Positions 17,545 through 27,313 of a stretch of DNA of 64,000 bases are shown here, one piece after another; position 1 is the first letter of the stretch, and each line of letters begins with the position of its first letter. Both the position numbers and the translations under genes were made by a program. The DNA is from an uncultured Oscillospiraceae bacterium. GTDB taxonomy: Bacteria > Bacillota > Clostridia > Oscillospirales > Oscillospiraceae. A model generated the notes under the pieces. The model was not told where the DNA came from, made no database searches, and was given only the letters and a program-made list of their open reading frames with translations. The stretch lies in contig CAKUED010000006.1 of the NCBI GenBank assembly GCA_934646005.1, forward strand, positions 57,247 through 121,246. The letters are read 5' to 3'.

Positions 17545-18133
17545 GCTCAAACAGGCGGTCGTGGTGGAGGGAAAATACGACGCGAATGCGCTGCGGCAGC
17601 TCATCGACGCGCCCGTATTTGAGACGGGCGGCTTTCGCGGCATTGCAGACGCGGAGCTCATCGCGCTTTTGCGCGCTGCGGCGCGGGCGCGCGGGTTAAT
17701 TATCCTGACGGACTCCGACGGCGCGGGCTTTGTCATCCGCAACCGGCTGAAAAGCGCGCTTGCGGGCGAAAACGTCCTGCACGCCTACATCCCCGATGTG
17801 TACGGCAAGGAGCGCCGCAAGGCTGCCCCCGGCAAGGAGGGCAAGCTCGGCGTGGAGGGGATGCGCCCGGAGGTGCTGCTTGCGGCGCTGCGGAATGCGG
17901 GCGCGGAGCTGGACGGCGAGAGCACGCACGAGACTGCCGACCCCATCACGAAGGCGGATCTCTACGCCGCCGGGCTGTCCGGCACGCCGGACGCCCACAC
18001 GCGCCGCACGGCGCTTTTGCGCAGTCTGGGGCTTCCTGAGCATCTGGGCGCGAACGCGTTTTTGCAGGCGCTGCGGCTGCTGATGACGCGCGAAGAATTT
18101 CTAAACCGCATTCAACATGAGGACACACCATGA
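17537..18133 (+). CDS. TOPRIM-domain protein, RNase M5-like (DUF4093)
   Basis: This 198-residue protein starts with a TOPRIM fold: VVVEGKYDANAL supplies the catalytic Glu and ILTDSDGAGF the DxD metal-binding motif. A C-terminal helical DUF4093-like part (ELDGESTHETADPITKADLY) follows. RNase M5 matures the 5S rRNA precursor, and proteins of this shape are often annotated rnmV. The exact substrate is inferred. GTG at 17537 is the preferred start because GAGGAGG lies 6 nt before it; the upstream ATG at 17522 overlaps that ribosome site. It is translationally coupled to holA upstream and to the ABC-F gene by an ATGA overlap. Confidence 0.75.
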   Translation: MHKLKQAVVVEGKYDANALRQLIDAPVFETGGFRGIADAELIALLRAAARARGLIILTDSDGAGFVIRNRLKSALAGENVLHAYIPDVYGKERRKAAPGKEGKLGVEGMRPEVLLAALRNAGAELDGESTHETADPITKADLYAAGLSGTPDAHTRRTALLRSLGLPEHLGANAFLQALRLLMTREEFLNRIQHEDTP

Positions 18134-20010
18134 TCGACATTTCGGTAAAAGACCTCGTCAAGAGCTTTGACGCGGATGAAAATTTACTCGACGGCGTGAC
18201 GTTTGACGTCCAGTCCGGCGAACGGGTGGGGCTGCTCGGCAAAAACGGCGCGGGCAAGACGACGCTCTTCAAAATTCTCACCGGCGAGCTGGACTACAAC
18301 TCCGGCGAGATCGCCTTTGCCGCGGGCAAAAAGGTGGGGCTGATCTCCCAAATTCCGAGCTATCCGGCGCAGTACACCGTGCTGGATGTGCTGCACGCGG
18401 CGTTCGCGGGGCTGGATAAGATCGCCCGCGAGATGCGGCAGTTGGAGCAGCAGATGACCGAGCACACGCCGCAGGACATCCTGCGGCGCTATGACGCGCT
18501 CTCGGCGCGGTATCTCGCCGAGGGCGGATACGAGACGCAGACGGAGACCGATAAGATCTGCAACGGTCTGGATATTTCGCCCGCCATGCGCGCGCAGCTT
18601 TTCGCCAGCCTCTCGGGCGGCGAGAAAACGCGCGTGAATCTGGCGCGGCTGCTGCTGGAAAAGACGGACATCCTGCTGCTGGACGAGCCGACGAACCATC
18701 TGGATATGCGCAGCGTCGAGTGGCTGGAGGACTACATCGCCAAGTTCCGCGGCACGGTGCTCACCATCTCGCACGACCGCTATTTTTTAGATCGCGTCGT
18801 GACGCGCATCGTGGAGCTGTCGAACGGCAAGGCGGAGTTTTACAGCGGCAATTATTCGTTTTATGTGCAGGAAAAGCAGGCGCGCTTTGCCCTTCAGCTC
18901 CGGCAGTATGAAAAGGAGCAGGCAAAGCTCTCCCAGCTCGGCTTTACGCTCGAGCGCATGAAGGGCTGGGGCATCAACAACCGCACGCTCTATCGCCGCG
19001 CGATGTCCATCCAGCACCGCATGGACCGCATCGAGCAGACGAAAAAGCCCCATAAGGACAAGACCATGCGCGCGCAGTTCGCGCAGCGGGACTTTTTCGG
19101 CGACGAAGTGCTGAGCGTCAAGGGCCTCGGCAAGAGCTACGACGGGCGCGTGCTGTTTGAAAATGTCGATCTTCTGGTGGAGGGCGGCGAGCGCATCGCG
19201 CTGCTGGGCGACAACGGCACGGGCAAAACGACGCTGCTGCGCGTGCTGCTGGGCGAAGAGCCGGGCGCGGGCAAGATCAAATTCGGACCGACCGTCAAAT
19301 GGGCGTACCTGCCGCAGGTCATCCACTTTGAGCACCCGGAGCGGACGCTTTTGGATACGATGCTGTATGAGAAAAACTGCACCGTGCAGACCGCGCGCGA
19401 CCGGCTGGGGGCGTTTTTGTTCGAGGGCGAGGATGTGTTCAAGACCGTCGCGTCGCTCTCCGGCGGCGAGCAGTCGCGGCTGCGGCTTTGTATGCTGATG
19501 GACGAAAAAATCAACCTGCTCGTCCTTGACGAGCCGACGAACCATCTGGACATCGCCGCGCGCGAGTGGGTGGAGGACGCGCTGGAGGAATACGAGGGCG
19601 CGCTGATCTTTGTCTCGCACGACCGCTATTTCGTGCAGAAATTTGCCGAACGCATCTGGGAGCTGGACGGCGGGCACATCCGCGATTTCCCCTGCGGCTA
19701 CGACAAATACCGCGCCATCAAGGCGCATGAGCAGGCGGCGGCAGTCCCCGCGCCGTCCGTGCCCAAGCCCAAAAAGGAAAAGCCGAAGGGCGGCGCGAAG
19801 GAGCTGGAAAAGCAGGTGCGCGCGGCGGAGCGGGCGGTAGAAAAGCAGGAGCAGGCGGTCGCCGCGCTGGACGGGCAGATCGCCGCCGCCGCGAGCGACT
19901 ATCAGGAGCTTGCGCGCCTGATGGAGGAAAAAACGCGCGCCGAGGACGAGCTGGCGCGCCTGATGGACGAATGGGAGGCGCTGTCACTGCGCCTGGAGGA
20001 CGAAACATGA
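18130..20010 (+). CDS. ABC-F family ATP-binding protein
   Basis: This 626-residue protein has two ABC ATPase domains and no membrane segment. Domain 1 has Walker A GKNGAGKTT, signature LSGGEKTR and LLDEPTNHLD; domain 2 has GDNGTGKTT, LSGGEQSRLR and LDEPTNHLD. The domains are joined by the charged, helical ABC-F linker (about residues 240-310). A C-terminal coiled coil (about 540-620, Glu/Lys/Ala-rich) follows. ABC-F proteins bind the ribosomal E site and influence translation or antibiotic protection. The length and C-terminal coiled coil fit the housekeeping YdiF/Uup-like branch better than known resistance factors. It overlaps both neighbours by 4 nt. Confidence 0.9.
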   Translation: MIDISVKDLVKSFDADENLLDGVTFDVQSGERVGLLGKNGAGKTTLFKILTGELDYNSGEIAFAAGKKVGLISQIPSYPAQYTVLDVLHAAFAGLDKIAREMRQLEQQMTEHTPQDILRRYDALSARYLAEGGYETQTETDKICNGLDISPAMRAQLFASLSGGEKTRVNLARLLLEKTDILLLDEPTNHLDMRSVEWLEDYIAKFRGTVLTISHDRYFLDRVVTRIVELSNGKAEFYSGNYSFYVQEKQARFALQLRQYEKEQAKLSQLGFTLERMKGWGINNRTLYRRAMSIQHRMDRIEQTKKPHKDKTMRAQFAQRDFFGDEVLSVKGLGKSYDGRVLFENVDLLVEGGERIALLGDNGTGKTTLLRVLLGEEPGAGKIKFGPTVKWAYLPQVIHFEHPERTLLDTMLYEKNCTVQTARDRLGAFLFEGEDVFKTVASLSGGEQSRLRLCMLMDEKINLLVLDEPTNHLDIAAREWVEDALEEYEGALIFVSHDRYFVQKFAERIWELDGGHIRDFPCGYDKYRAIKAHEQAAAVPAPSVPKPKKEKPKGGAKELEKQVRAAERAVEKQEQAVAALDGQIAAAASDYQELARLMEEKTRAEDELARLMDEWEALSLRLEDET

Positions 20011-20747
20011 AGCGGCTTCTGATCTTCGCGGCGGTGTGCGCCGCGCTGGGCGCGGCGCATTTTGTCACGCCCTTCCATCTGGAAATGACGGGGCTTTGCT
20101 GGCTGGCGTTTGCGGCGGGCTTTGCCGTGTTGGCGTGGCTAATGCGCAAAAACGCGCAAAAAGCCGCGCGCGCCGTGAAAATTCTGATGCTTTCGTTTCT
20201 GGCGGTGCTCATCGCCGGGACGGGCTATATCATTCTCGGCGAGGGCGATACGGCAGACACCGACGCGCCGCCGGAGTATGTGGTGGTGCTGGGCGCGCAA
20301 ATTCACGGAAGCCGCCCCTCGCGCACGCTGCGCGAGCGGCTGGACAAGGCGGCGGGGTATCTCGAGGAGCACCCGGAGGCCTTCTGCGTCGTGACCGGCG
20401 GGCAGGGCGCGGACGAGACGCAGACCGAAGCCTCCGTCATGGCGGCGTATTTGACGGCGGCGGGCATCGACCCTGACCGCATCGCGCAGGAGACGCAGTC
20501 GGAAAATACGCGCGAAAATCTCCGAAACGCCGCCGAGCTTGCCGAATTGCACGGCTTGGACGCGTCCCGCGTGCTGATCGTGACGAGTGAGTTCCACCTG
20601 CGGCGGGCAAGCTATATTGCCGGGACGCTGGGGCTGGATGCGTCGCGCCTCGGCAGCCGCACCACGCCCTACATCCTGCGCCTCAATTACGAGCTGCGCG
20701 AGGTGTTCGCACTGGTCAAGGCGATGTATGTTGCCGCCCGCGCTTGA
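20007..20747 (+). CDS. YdcF/ElyC-family (DUF218) membrane protein
   Basis: This 246-residue protein starts with two or three hydrophobic helices (about residues 3-75). A DUF218 domain follows with VVVLGAQIHGSRPS, CVVTGGQGADE, the SENTRENLRNA motif and VTSEFHLRRA. Family members such as SanA and ElyC act in envelope or peptidoglycan-precursor metabolism, but no enzyme activity is assured. ATG at 20007 overlaps the stop of the ABC-F gene and has GGAGGA upstream, so it is the last gene of the holA transcript. Confidence 0.8.
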   Translation: MKRLLIFAAVCAALGAAHFVTPFHLEMTGLCWLAFAAGFAVLAWLMRKNAQKAARAVKILMLSFLAVLIAGTGYIILGEGDTADTDAPPEYVVVLGAQIHGSRPSRTLRERLDKAAGYLEEHPEAFCVVTGGQGADETQTEASVMAAYLTAAGIDPDRIAQETQSENTRENLRNAAELAELHGLDASRVLIVTSEFHLRRASYIAGTLGLDASRLGSRTTPYILRLNYELREVFALVKAMYVAARA

Positions 20748-20772
20748 ACTTTTGACCACACGATATTACAAT
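20744..20772 (+). promoter_or_regulatory. Possible promoter of the mrp gene
   Basis: TTGAAC and TACAAT are separated by 17 nt and overlap the end of the YdcF-like gene. No other good candidate lies before the Mrp gene. Confidence 0.45.
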
Positions 20773-20798
20773 AACAAAAAGCGAGGAACAAAAACCAA

Positions 20799-20820
20799 GG
20801 CAGCGCCGCGCGGCGCTGCC
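20799..20820. promoter_or_regulatory. 22-bp perfect palindrome before mrp
   Basis: A perfect GC-rich palindrome (half site GGCAGCGCCGC) lies between promoter and ribosome site. A7 follows it on the plus strand and an A-rich run precedes it, so it could terminate minus-strand reads or act as a 5' UTR hairpin or operator. Confidence 0.55.
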
Positions 20821-20845
20821 TCAACAAAAAAAGGAGCGTATTGTT

Positions 20846-21670
20846 ATGAGTGAAGGCTGCACCGGCAGCTGTGAAAGCTGCTCGCAGAGCTGCGGCGATC
20901 GCAAGGCGGAGAGCCTGCTTGCCGCGCAGAACGCAAAATCGAATGTGAAGCACGTCATCGCCGTGGTGAGCGGCAAGGGCGGCGTGGGCAAATCCACCGT
21001 CACGTCGCTGCTGGCGGTGGCGATGCGCAAGCTCGGCTATTCCGTCGGCATTCTGGACGCCGACCTGACCGGTCCGTCCATCCCGCAGGCGTTCGGGCTG
21101 CACGAGCCTGCCGCCGGGTCGGACGACGGCATCCTGCCCGCCGTGACGACCGACGGCATCAAGGTCATGTCCGTGAATCTGCTGCTGCCCGACGCGGCAG
21201 ACCCCGTGGTCTGGCGCGGACCGGTGCTCGCGGGCGCGGTCAAGCAGTTCTGGTCGGACGTGATCTGGGGGGATGTGGACTACCTGTTCGTCGATCTGCC
21301 GCCCGGAACGGGCGACGTGCCGCTGACGGTGTTCCAGTCCCTGCCGGTAAGCGGCGTGGTCATCGTCACCTCGCCGCAGGCGCTCGTGTCCATGATCGTG
21401 GAAAAGGCGGTGCGCATGGCGCGGATGATGAACGTGCCGGTGTACGGCTTTGTGGAAAATTACAGCTACCTCGCCTGCCCCGACTGCGGAAAGCACATCG
21501 AGGTGTTCGGCAAGAGCAGGCTGAACGAGCTGGCGCTCGAGTATTCCCTCCCCGTCCTCGCGCGCCTGCCCATCGACCCCGCCGTCGCCGCCCTGTGCGA
21601 CGCGGGCAAAATGGAGGAAGCGGACGTGAGCGGCGTGATGGCGGCAGCGGAGCTGATGAGCCGGGCGTAA
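20846..21670 (+). CDS. mrp: Mrp/NBP35-type Fe-S cluster carrier ATPase
   Basis: This 274-residue P-loop protein has the deviant Walker A GKGGVGKST (about residues 43-51), DADLTGPSI, and a C-terminal CPDC motif (about 212-215) that binds a bridging 4Fe-4S cluster between two subunits. The N-terminus carries an extra CTGSCESCSQSC cluster, as in NBP35/Ind1-like forms. It assembles or transfers Fe-S clusters in the cytoplasm. AAGGAG lies upstream of the ATG. No other Fe-S assembly gene is nearby. Confidence 0.9.
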   Translation: MSEGCTGSCESCSQSCGDRKAESLLAAQNAKSNVKHVIAVVSGKGGVGKSTVTSLLAVAMRKLGYSVGILDADLTGPSIPQAFGLHEPAAGSDDGILPAVTTDGIKVMSVNLLLPDAADPVVWRGPVLAGAVKQFWSDVIWGDVDYLFVDLPPGTGDVPLTVFQSLPVSGVVIVTSPQALVSMIVEKAVRMARMMNVPVYGFVENYSYLACPDCGKHIEVFGKSRLNELALEYSLPVLARLPIDPAVAALCDAGKMEEADVSGVMAAAELMSRA

Positions 21671-21693
21671 GCCGCAAAATCCCCCGAATTTGC

Positions 21694-22119
21694 GTAGGGG
21701 AGGGGTTCTACCCCTCCCGCGCAGGACGCACCCACAAAATTGTACAACGAACGGCAACAACGTAAAATCTCCGTAGGGGTCGATGCCCACATCGACCCGG
21801 CAGAATGCAATCACGAAATTGCACACGCCATCGGCGAACACGAAAACTGTTTTGTAGGGGCGGACGCCTCTGTCCGCCCGTGAGGCAATCACAATTGCGC
21901 CGCAGGGTATCATAAAAACAGACGTGCATCCCGCGCGGGTCGATGTGGGCATCGACCCCTACAAACGTTTTACGGTTTCGCATTGGCGCGTCCGTTTTTG
22001 CAGGTGCGCTGTGCCGGGCGGACAGGGTCGTCCGCCCCTACGGGTGCGTGTGTGTTTGCATTGGTGCACACAAATTTGCAACGTTGTGCCGCGCGGGCGG
22101 GGTAGAACCCCGCCCCTAC
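21694..22119. repeat. Hairpin-box array 4 (C2-A-B2 | A'-B'-C'), complete 425-bp element
   Basis: Boxes start at 21694, 21773, 21854, then inverted at 21937, 22016 and 22095; steps are 79, 81, 83, 79 and 79 bp. It is the best full copy without insert, in the reversed orientation relative to arrays 3 and 6. The right end reads into CGGCTCGA, the inverse of the left-end motif of other copies. Confidence 0.93.
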
Positions 22120-22184
22120 GGCTCGACCGGGAGTGCAATCAAAACTTGAAACAGCGCCCCACCCATTGGGCACGAAAGGAATTT

Positions 22185-24056
22185 ATGGCATTTGAAGCAG
22201 GAACATTCGACGTTGCGGTGATCGGCGCGGGGCACGCGGGGATCGAGGCAGGCCTGGCGTGCGCGCGGCTGGGGCTGTCCACCGCCGTGTTCACCATCAA
22301 TCTGGACGCCGTGGGCAATATGCCCTGCAACCCCGCCATCGGCGGCACGGGCAAGGGGCATCTCGTGCGCGAGCTGGACGCCCTCGGCGGCGAGATGGCG
22401 CGCGCGGCGGACGCCTGCTGCATCCAGTATCGGATGCTGAACCTCGGCAAGGGCCCGGCAGTGCATTCGCTGCGCGCGCAGGCGGACCGGCGGCGCTATC
22501 AGGAATATATGAAGCACACGCTGGAATTGCAGCCGGGTCTTCGCCTCATGCAGGCGATGGTGACGGATATTGATACGCAAAACGGCGCGGTCGCGGGCGT
22601 AACGACGAGCCTCGGCGCGCATTACCGCGTGCGCGCGGTCGTCATCGCGTCCGGGACATATCTGGACGCGCGCGTGGTGATCGGCAGCAGCGCCGTCTCG
22701 TCAGGACCTGACGGGATGCAGGCGGCGACGGGTCTGACGGACTGCCTGCGCGCGCTCGGTCTGCGCCTGCGCCGGTTTAAGACCGGCACGCCGCCGCGTG
22801 TGAACCGCCGGTCAGTCGATTTTTCCAAGATGGAATTGCAGCCCGGCGACCGGCACGTCGTGCCGTTTTCGTTTTCGACCCAAACGCCGCCCGAAAACCG
22901 CGCGGTGTGCTATCTGACGTATACGAATGAGCAGACGCACGACGTCATCCGCCGCAATTTTGCGCGCTCGCCGCTGTTTAACGGCATGATCGAATCGACC
23001 GGGCCGCGCTACTGCCCGTCGATCGAGACGAAGATCGACCGCTTCCCCGACAAGCCCCGCCACCAGCTCTTCATCGAGCCGTGCGGGCTTTCGACGGAGG
23101 AGCTGTATATCCAGGGCTTTTCGTCCTCGCTGCCGCTGGACGTGCAGCTTGCGATGCTGCACACCGTGCCGGGTCTGGAACACGCGGAGATGATGCGTCC
23201 GGCGTATGCCATCGAGTATGACTGTGTCGATCCCACGGAGCTTTTGCCCACGCTCGAGTGCAAAAAGGTCGCGGGGCTGTACGGCGCGGGGCAGTTCAAC
23301 GGCTCGTCCGGCTATGAGGAGGCGGCGGTGCAGGGCTTTGTTGCGGGTGTGAACGCGGCGCTGAAGCTCCGCGGCGAAGCGCCGATGGTGCTGAAACGTT
23401 CCGACGGCTATATCGGCACGCTCATCGACGATCTCGTGACGAAGGGCACGGAAGAGCCGTACCGCATCATGACCTCGCGCTCGGAATATCGCCTCTTGCA
23501 CCGGCAGGACAACGCCGACCGGCGGCTTGCCGCCATCGGGCATCGCGTGGGGCTGGTGAGCGACCGGCAGCTTGCCGCCGTGCAGGAAAAATACGCGGCG
23601 GTCGATCGGGAGCTTGCGCGGCTGGAGCACACGGGCGTTGCGCCCTCGCCGGAGCTGGACGCACTGCTGACTGCGTGCGGCAGTACGCCCGCGGCGGGGT
23701 CTGCCCGGCTTTCCGATCTGGTGCGCCGCCCGCAGATGACGTATGCGGCGCTCGCGCCGTTTGACCCGGAGCGCCCCGCGCTGCCGCCGGCGGTGCAGGA
23801 GGCGGTAGAAATTGAGCTCAAATACGCCGGCTACATCGCCCGCCAGCAGAAGCAGGTGGAGCAGTTCGCCCGCGAGGAGGCGCGCCTGCTCCCGCCGGAT
23901 GTCGATTACACGAAGATTTCGGGACTGCGCATCGAGGCGCAGCAGAAGCTGAACGACATCCGCCCCCTGTCCGTCGGACAGGCAAGCCGCATCTCTGGGG
24001 TCAGCCCCAGCGATCTGGCAGTGCTGCTGGTGTGGCTTAGTCAGAGAGGACGATAA
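22185..24056 (+). CDS. mnmG: tRNA uridine-5-carboxymethylaminomethyl modification protein
   Basis: This 623-residue protein has the MnmG/GidA length and signatures: FAD-binding [11 protein letters not shown] near the N-terminus, [35 protein letters not shown], and [16 protein letters not shown] near residue 370. The C-terminal helical domain ends in [20 protein letters not shown], which contacts MnmE and tRNA. With MnmE it installs cmnm5 at wobble U34. ATG at 22185 has GAAAGGA upstream; the longer open frame from 21924 is array DNA. Confidence 0.95.
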   Translation: MAFEAGTFDVAVIGAGHAGIEAGLACARLGLSTAVFTINLDAVGNMPCNPAIGGTGKGHLVRELDALGGEMARAADACCIQYRMLNLGKGPAVHSLRAQADRRRYQEYMKHTLELQPGLRLMQAMVTDIDTQNGAVAGVTTSLGAHYRVRAVVIASGTYLDARVVIGSSAVSSGPDGMQAATGLTDCLRALGLRLRRFKTGTPPRVNRRSVDFSKMELQPGDRHVVPFSFSTQTPPENRAVCYLTYTNEQTHDVIRRNFARSPLFNGMIESTGPRYCPSIETKIDRFPDKPRHQLFIEPCGLSTEELYIQGFSSSLPLDVQLAMLHTVPGLEHAEMMRPAYAIEYDCVDPTELLPTLECKKVAGLYGAGQFNGSSGYEEAAVQGFVAGVNAALKLRGEAPMVLKRSDGYIGTLIDDLVTKGTEEPYRIMTSRSEYRLLHRQDNADRRLAAIGHRVGLVSDRQLAAVQEKYAAVDRELARLEHTGVAPSPELDALLTACGSTPAAGSARLSDLVRRPQMTYAALAPFDPERPALPPAVQEAVEIELKYAGYIARQQKQVEQFAREEARLLPPDVDYTKISGLRIEAQQKLNDIRPLSVGQASRISGVSPSDLAVLLVWLSQRGR

Positions 24057-24083
24057 AGATTTTGACCGCATTGCCAATCGAGC

Positions 24084-24570
24084 CGTAGGGGCGGGGTTCT
24101 ACCCCGCCCGTGCGGGATGCAATTACAGAATCGCACAACGTGCGGCGAAAACACAATACGTCCGTAGGGGTCGATGCCCATCTTCGGCGCTAAGAGCCGC
24201 GCTGCGCGCGGTTGCGCCTCGAAACTAGCCTGCGGGCGTCGCATCGACCCGGCAATGTGCATTCACAAATCTGCACACGCTATCGGCAAATACGTACAAC
24301 GCCTTGTAGGGGCGGACGCCTCTGTCCGCCCGTGGGGCAATTGCAATTTTGCCGCAGGGTTTCGTAAAAACGAATATGCCCGCCGCGTGGGTCGATGTGG
24401 GCATCGACCCCTACAGGCATGGTGCGGGTTTGCATCGGCGCGTTTGGTTTTGCCGGTGCATCCTGGCGGGCGGACAGGGTCGTCCGCCCCTACGGGTGCA
24501 TTCGGTTTCGCATCGGTGCAGACAAATTTACAACGTTGTGCTGCAGGGAAGGGGCGAGCCCCGCCCCTGC
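24084..24570. repeat. Hairpin-box array 5 (C-A*-B2 | A'-B'-C')
   Basis: Boxes start at 24084, 24164 (A with insert), 24306, then inverted at 24389, 24468 and 24546. Subtracting the 61-bp insert gives 426 bp and a step of 81 bp across the interrupted box, so the insert was added to an otherwise regular element. Confidence 0.93.
24181..24241 (+). repeat. 61-bp structured insert in A box, copy 2
   Basis: Identical in sequence to copy 1 and inserted at the same point of the A box. Confidence 0.9.
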
Positions 24571-24606
24571 ATTACGACGATACACGAAAAAATGGAGAAC
24601 TCGACC

Positions 24607-25374
24607 ATGTATTTTGATTCACACGCGCATTTGAGCGACCGAAAATTTGACTCTGACCGCGAGGCTGTGATCGCGCGGATGGCGGAAAACGGCGTGACGG
24701 GGATGATGGAGGTCGGCTGTGACCGTGCCTCTTCCTTAAACGCAGTGCGCCTTGCGGAGCGGTACGACTGGTGCTGGGCTGCCGTCGGGACGCACCCGGA
24801 CAGCGCGCCGGAGGTCACGCCCGCGCTGCTGGACGAATACCGCGCGCTGTGCCAAAACCCGCGCGTGCGCGCCATCGGCGAGATCGGGCTGGACTATTTC
24901 TACCCCGACAATCCCCCGCGCGCGGTGCAGCAGGCGGCGTTCCGCCGCCAGATGGCGCTGGCGCAGGCGCTTTCCATGCCCGTCATCATTCACGACCGAG
25001 ACGCGCATGGCGACTGTCTGGAGATTGTTTCGGAATTTCCGCAGGTGCGCGGCGTGTTCCACTGCTTTTCCGGCAGCGTCGAGACGGCGCAGGAGCTGGT
25101 GCGGCGCGGCTGGTACATCGGCTTTACGGGCGTGGTGACGTTCAAAAACGCGCGCAAGGCGCTGGAGGTAGCGGAGTGGACGCCGCTCAGCCGCATCCTC
25201 ATCGAGACCGACTGCCCCTACATGGCGCCCGAGCCGCACCGCGGTCAGCGCAACGACCCCGGTCTTGTGCCGCTGGTGGCAAAAAAGATCGCGGAGCTGA
25301 AGGGGATCAGCGAAGAGCAGGTTGCAAAGGCGACATGGGAAAATGCAAAAAAGCTGTTCCGGCTGCCGGAATGA
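24607..25374 (+). CDS. tatD: TatD-family metal-dependent hydrolase/DNase
   Basis: This 255-residue TIM-barrel hydrolase has the N-terminal metal motif HAHLSD, IGEIGLDYFYP with the bridging Glu, VIIHDRDAHGD, HCFSGSVE and the late LIETDCPYMAPEPHRG. All expected metal ligands are visible. TatD proteins are 3'-5' exonucleases or DNases in the cytoplasm. ATG at 24607 follows GGAGA at good spacing. It is alone between two hairpin arrays. Confidence 0.9.
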   Translation: MYFDSHAHLSDRKFDSDREAVIARMAENGVTGMMEVGCDRASSLNAVRLAERYDWCWAAVGTHPDSAPEVTPALLDEYRALCQNPRVRAIGEIGLDYFYPDNPPRAVQQAAFRRQMALAQALSMPVIIHDRDAHGDCLEIVSEFPQVRGVFHCFSGSVETAQELVRRGWYIGFTGVVTFKNARKALEVAEWTPLSRILIETDCPYMAPEPHRGQRNDPGLVPLVAKKIAELKGISEEQVAKATWENAKKLFRLPE

Positions 25375-25402
25375 GCGTTTGCATCCAGCCGCCAAATATG
25401 CC

Positions 25403-25886
25403 GTAGGGGCGGGGCTCTGCCCCGCCCGCGCAGTATAACGCCAAAAATTCGACCGTATCAAAGCCGACAGGTACACACCCGTAGGGGCGGACGACCCTGT
25501 CCGCCCGGCGGCGCGCGCCCAAAAAACGAATGCACCAATGCGAATCCGTACAACATTTGTAGGGGTCGATGCCCACATCGACCCGTATGAGGCACAACCG
25601 TTTTTACGATACTTCGCGGCAAATTTGCCGCTGCCCAACGGGCGGACAGGGTCGTCCGCCCCTACAAAATGGTTTTCGTTTCCGCCGAAAATGCCTGCAC
25701 TTTTGCGGTTGCATTCTGCCGGGTCGATGCGACGCCCGCAGGCTAGTTTCGAGGCGCAACCGCGCGCAGCGCGGCTCTTAGCGCCGAAGATGGGCATCGA
25801 CCCCTACGAACATTTTTCGTATTTGCCATCCGTTGCGCGAAATTTTCCCGTGCGTCCTGCGCAGGCGGTGCTCTGCCCCGCCCCTA
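25403..25886. repeat. Hairpin-box array 6 (C-B-A | B'-A'*-C')
   Basis: Boxes start at 25403, 25481, 25559, then inverted at 25640, 25721 (A' with insert) and about 25863 (degenerate C'). Steps are 78, 78, 81, 81 and 142, the last being 81 plus the 61-bp insert. It lies between convergent tatD and pgi. Confidence 0.92.
25730..25790 (-). repeat. 61-bp structured insert in A' box, copy 3
   Basis: Exact reverse complement of copies 1 and 2, in the inverted half of the array, so its orientation follows that of the A box. Confidence 0.9.
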
Positions 25887-25922
25887 CGGCTCGATCAGCG
25901 GCTTTGCCATAATACAAAAATA

Positions 25923-25951
25923 CCCCCGGCGGTTCATTGAACCGCCGGGGG
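25923..25951. terminator. Terminator of pgi (bidirectional)
   Basis: A 13-bp stem (CCCCCGGCGGTTC with GAACCGCCGGGGG) and ATT loop lies just after the pgi stop, preceded on the plus strand by an A-rich run that gives T residues for the minus transcript. Confidence 0.85.
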
Positions 25952-25961
25952 CTCGCTTTTC

Positions 25962-27245
25962 TTAGTATCCCGGTTTGCCGAGCAGATGGAACATATTTTT
26001 CTTATATGCCTCCACGCCGGGCTGGTTGAAGGGGTTGACGCCGCTCATATAGCCGGACACGCCGCAGGCAAACTCGAAGAAGTAGATGAGCGCGCCGACG
26101 GCTTCCTCATTATCCTTTTCCAGATGCAGGACGGTGACGGGCACGCCGCCGTCAATGTGCGCGGCACGGGTCGCCTGCATCGCCTTTTCGTTGATGTAGC
26201 TCATCGTGCGCCCAGCGAGGTAGTTGAGCCCGTCGAGGTTCGCCTCGTCGCTGGGGACGGTGACCTCGGCGCGGGCGCGGTCAAAGAACACGACCGTCTC
26301 CTGGAGCATCCGCTCGCCGTCCTGAATGTACTGCCCCATGGAATGGAGGTCCGGCGTCAGATCGACGGACGCCGGGAAAATGCCCACGCCGTCCTTGCCC
26401 TCGGACTCGCCGTAGAGCTGCTTCCACCACTCCGCCATAAAGCGGAACGCCGGCTCGTAGGCGGCGAGAATTTCGACCTTTTTGCCCTGCCTGTAGAAAT
26501 ACTGCCGCTGCATGGCATACTGCGCCGCCGCGCTGGAAACGCCCTCGGCGAGAATTTTCTTCCGCTCGTCCTGCGCGCCGCGCATAAGCGCTTCAATGTC
26601 GATGCCTGCGCAGGCGATGGGCAGCAGACCCACCGCGGTGAGCACGCTGTAGCGCCCGCCGACATCGTCGGGCACGACGAACGTCTCATAGCCCTCCTGC
26701 GTGGCGAGCGTCTTGAGCGCGCCGCGCGCCTTGTCGGTCGTAGCGAAGATGCGCTCGCGCGCGCCGTCCTTGCCGTACTTCTTTTCGAGCAGCTCCTTGA
26801 AAATACGGAAGGCGATAGCAGGCTCGGTGGTCGTGCCGGATTTGGAGATGACGTTCACGGAGAAATCGCGGTCGCCGATCAAGGTGAGCAGCTCCGACAG
26901 CGCTTCGCCGGAGATGCCGTTGCCGGCAAAGTAAATGTCGGGCGTATCTTTCGGCAGCGCGTTGTAATTCGGGCTTTTCAGCAGCTCGATGACGGCGCGC
27001 GCGCCGAGATACGACCCGCCGATGCCGATGACGACGAGCGCCTTGGAGTTTGCCTGAATTTTTTTGGCAGCCGCCTGAATGCGGGCAAATTCCGCGCGGT
27101 CGTAGTTTTCGGGCAGATCCACCCAGCCGGTGAAGTCATTGCCCGCGCCGGTGCCGTTCACCAGCGTGTCGATCGCCGCCTTGCAGGCAGCCGCGTCCGG
27201 CGCAGGTGCGAATTTCTGCGTGCCGGTGAGATCAAGTTTTACCAT
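25962..27245 (-). CDS. pgi: Glucose-6-phosphate isomerase
   Basis: This 427-residue isomerase is of the shorter Firmicutes type. Visible motifs are [27 protein letters not shown], the [16 protein letters not shown] signature and the late [14 protein letters not shown] with its conserved residues. It interconverts glucose-6-phosphate and fructose-6-phosphate in the cytoplasm. GGAGG lies 7 nt before the ATG. The glucokinase gene lies upstream on the same strand behind a hairpin array, which places two successive glucose-handling steps together. Confidence 0.95.
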   Translation of the reverse strand: MVKLDLTGTQKFAPAPDAAACKAAIDTLVNGTGAGNDFTGWVDLPENYDRAEFARIQAAAKKIQANSKALVVIGIGGSYLGARAVIELLKSPNYNALPKDTPDIYFAGNGISGEALSELLTLIGDRDFSVNVISKSGTTTEPAIAFRIFKELLEKKYGKDGARERIFATTDKARGALKTLATQEGYETFVVPDDVGGRYSVLTAVGLLPIACAGIDIEALMRGAQDERKKILAEGVSSAAAQYAMQRQYFYRQGKKVEILAAYEPAFRFMAEWWKQLYGESEGKDGVGIFPASVDLTPDLHSMGQYIQDGERMLQETVVFFDRARAEVTVPSDEANLDGLNYLAGRTMSYINEKAMQATRAAHIDGGVPVTVLHLEKDNEEAVGALIYFFEFACGVSGYMSGVNPFNQPGVEAYKKNMFHLLGKPGY

Positions 27246-27313
27246 ATGAGTATCCTCCTTGGTGATGGATTTTTACGAACTTGTGAGAGTTTGCGCGCAG
27301 TGCCAGTCGAGCC

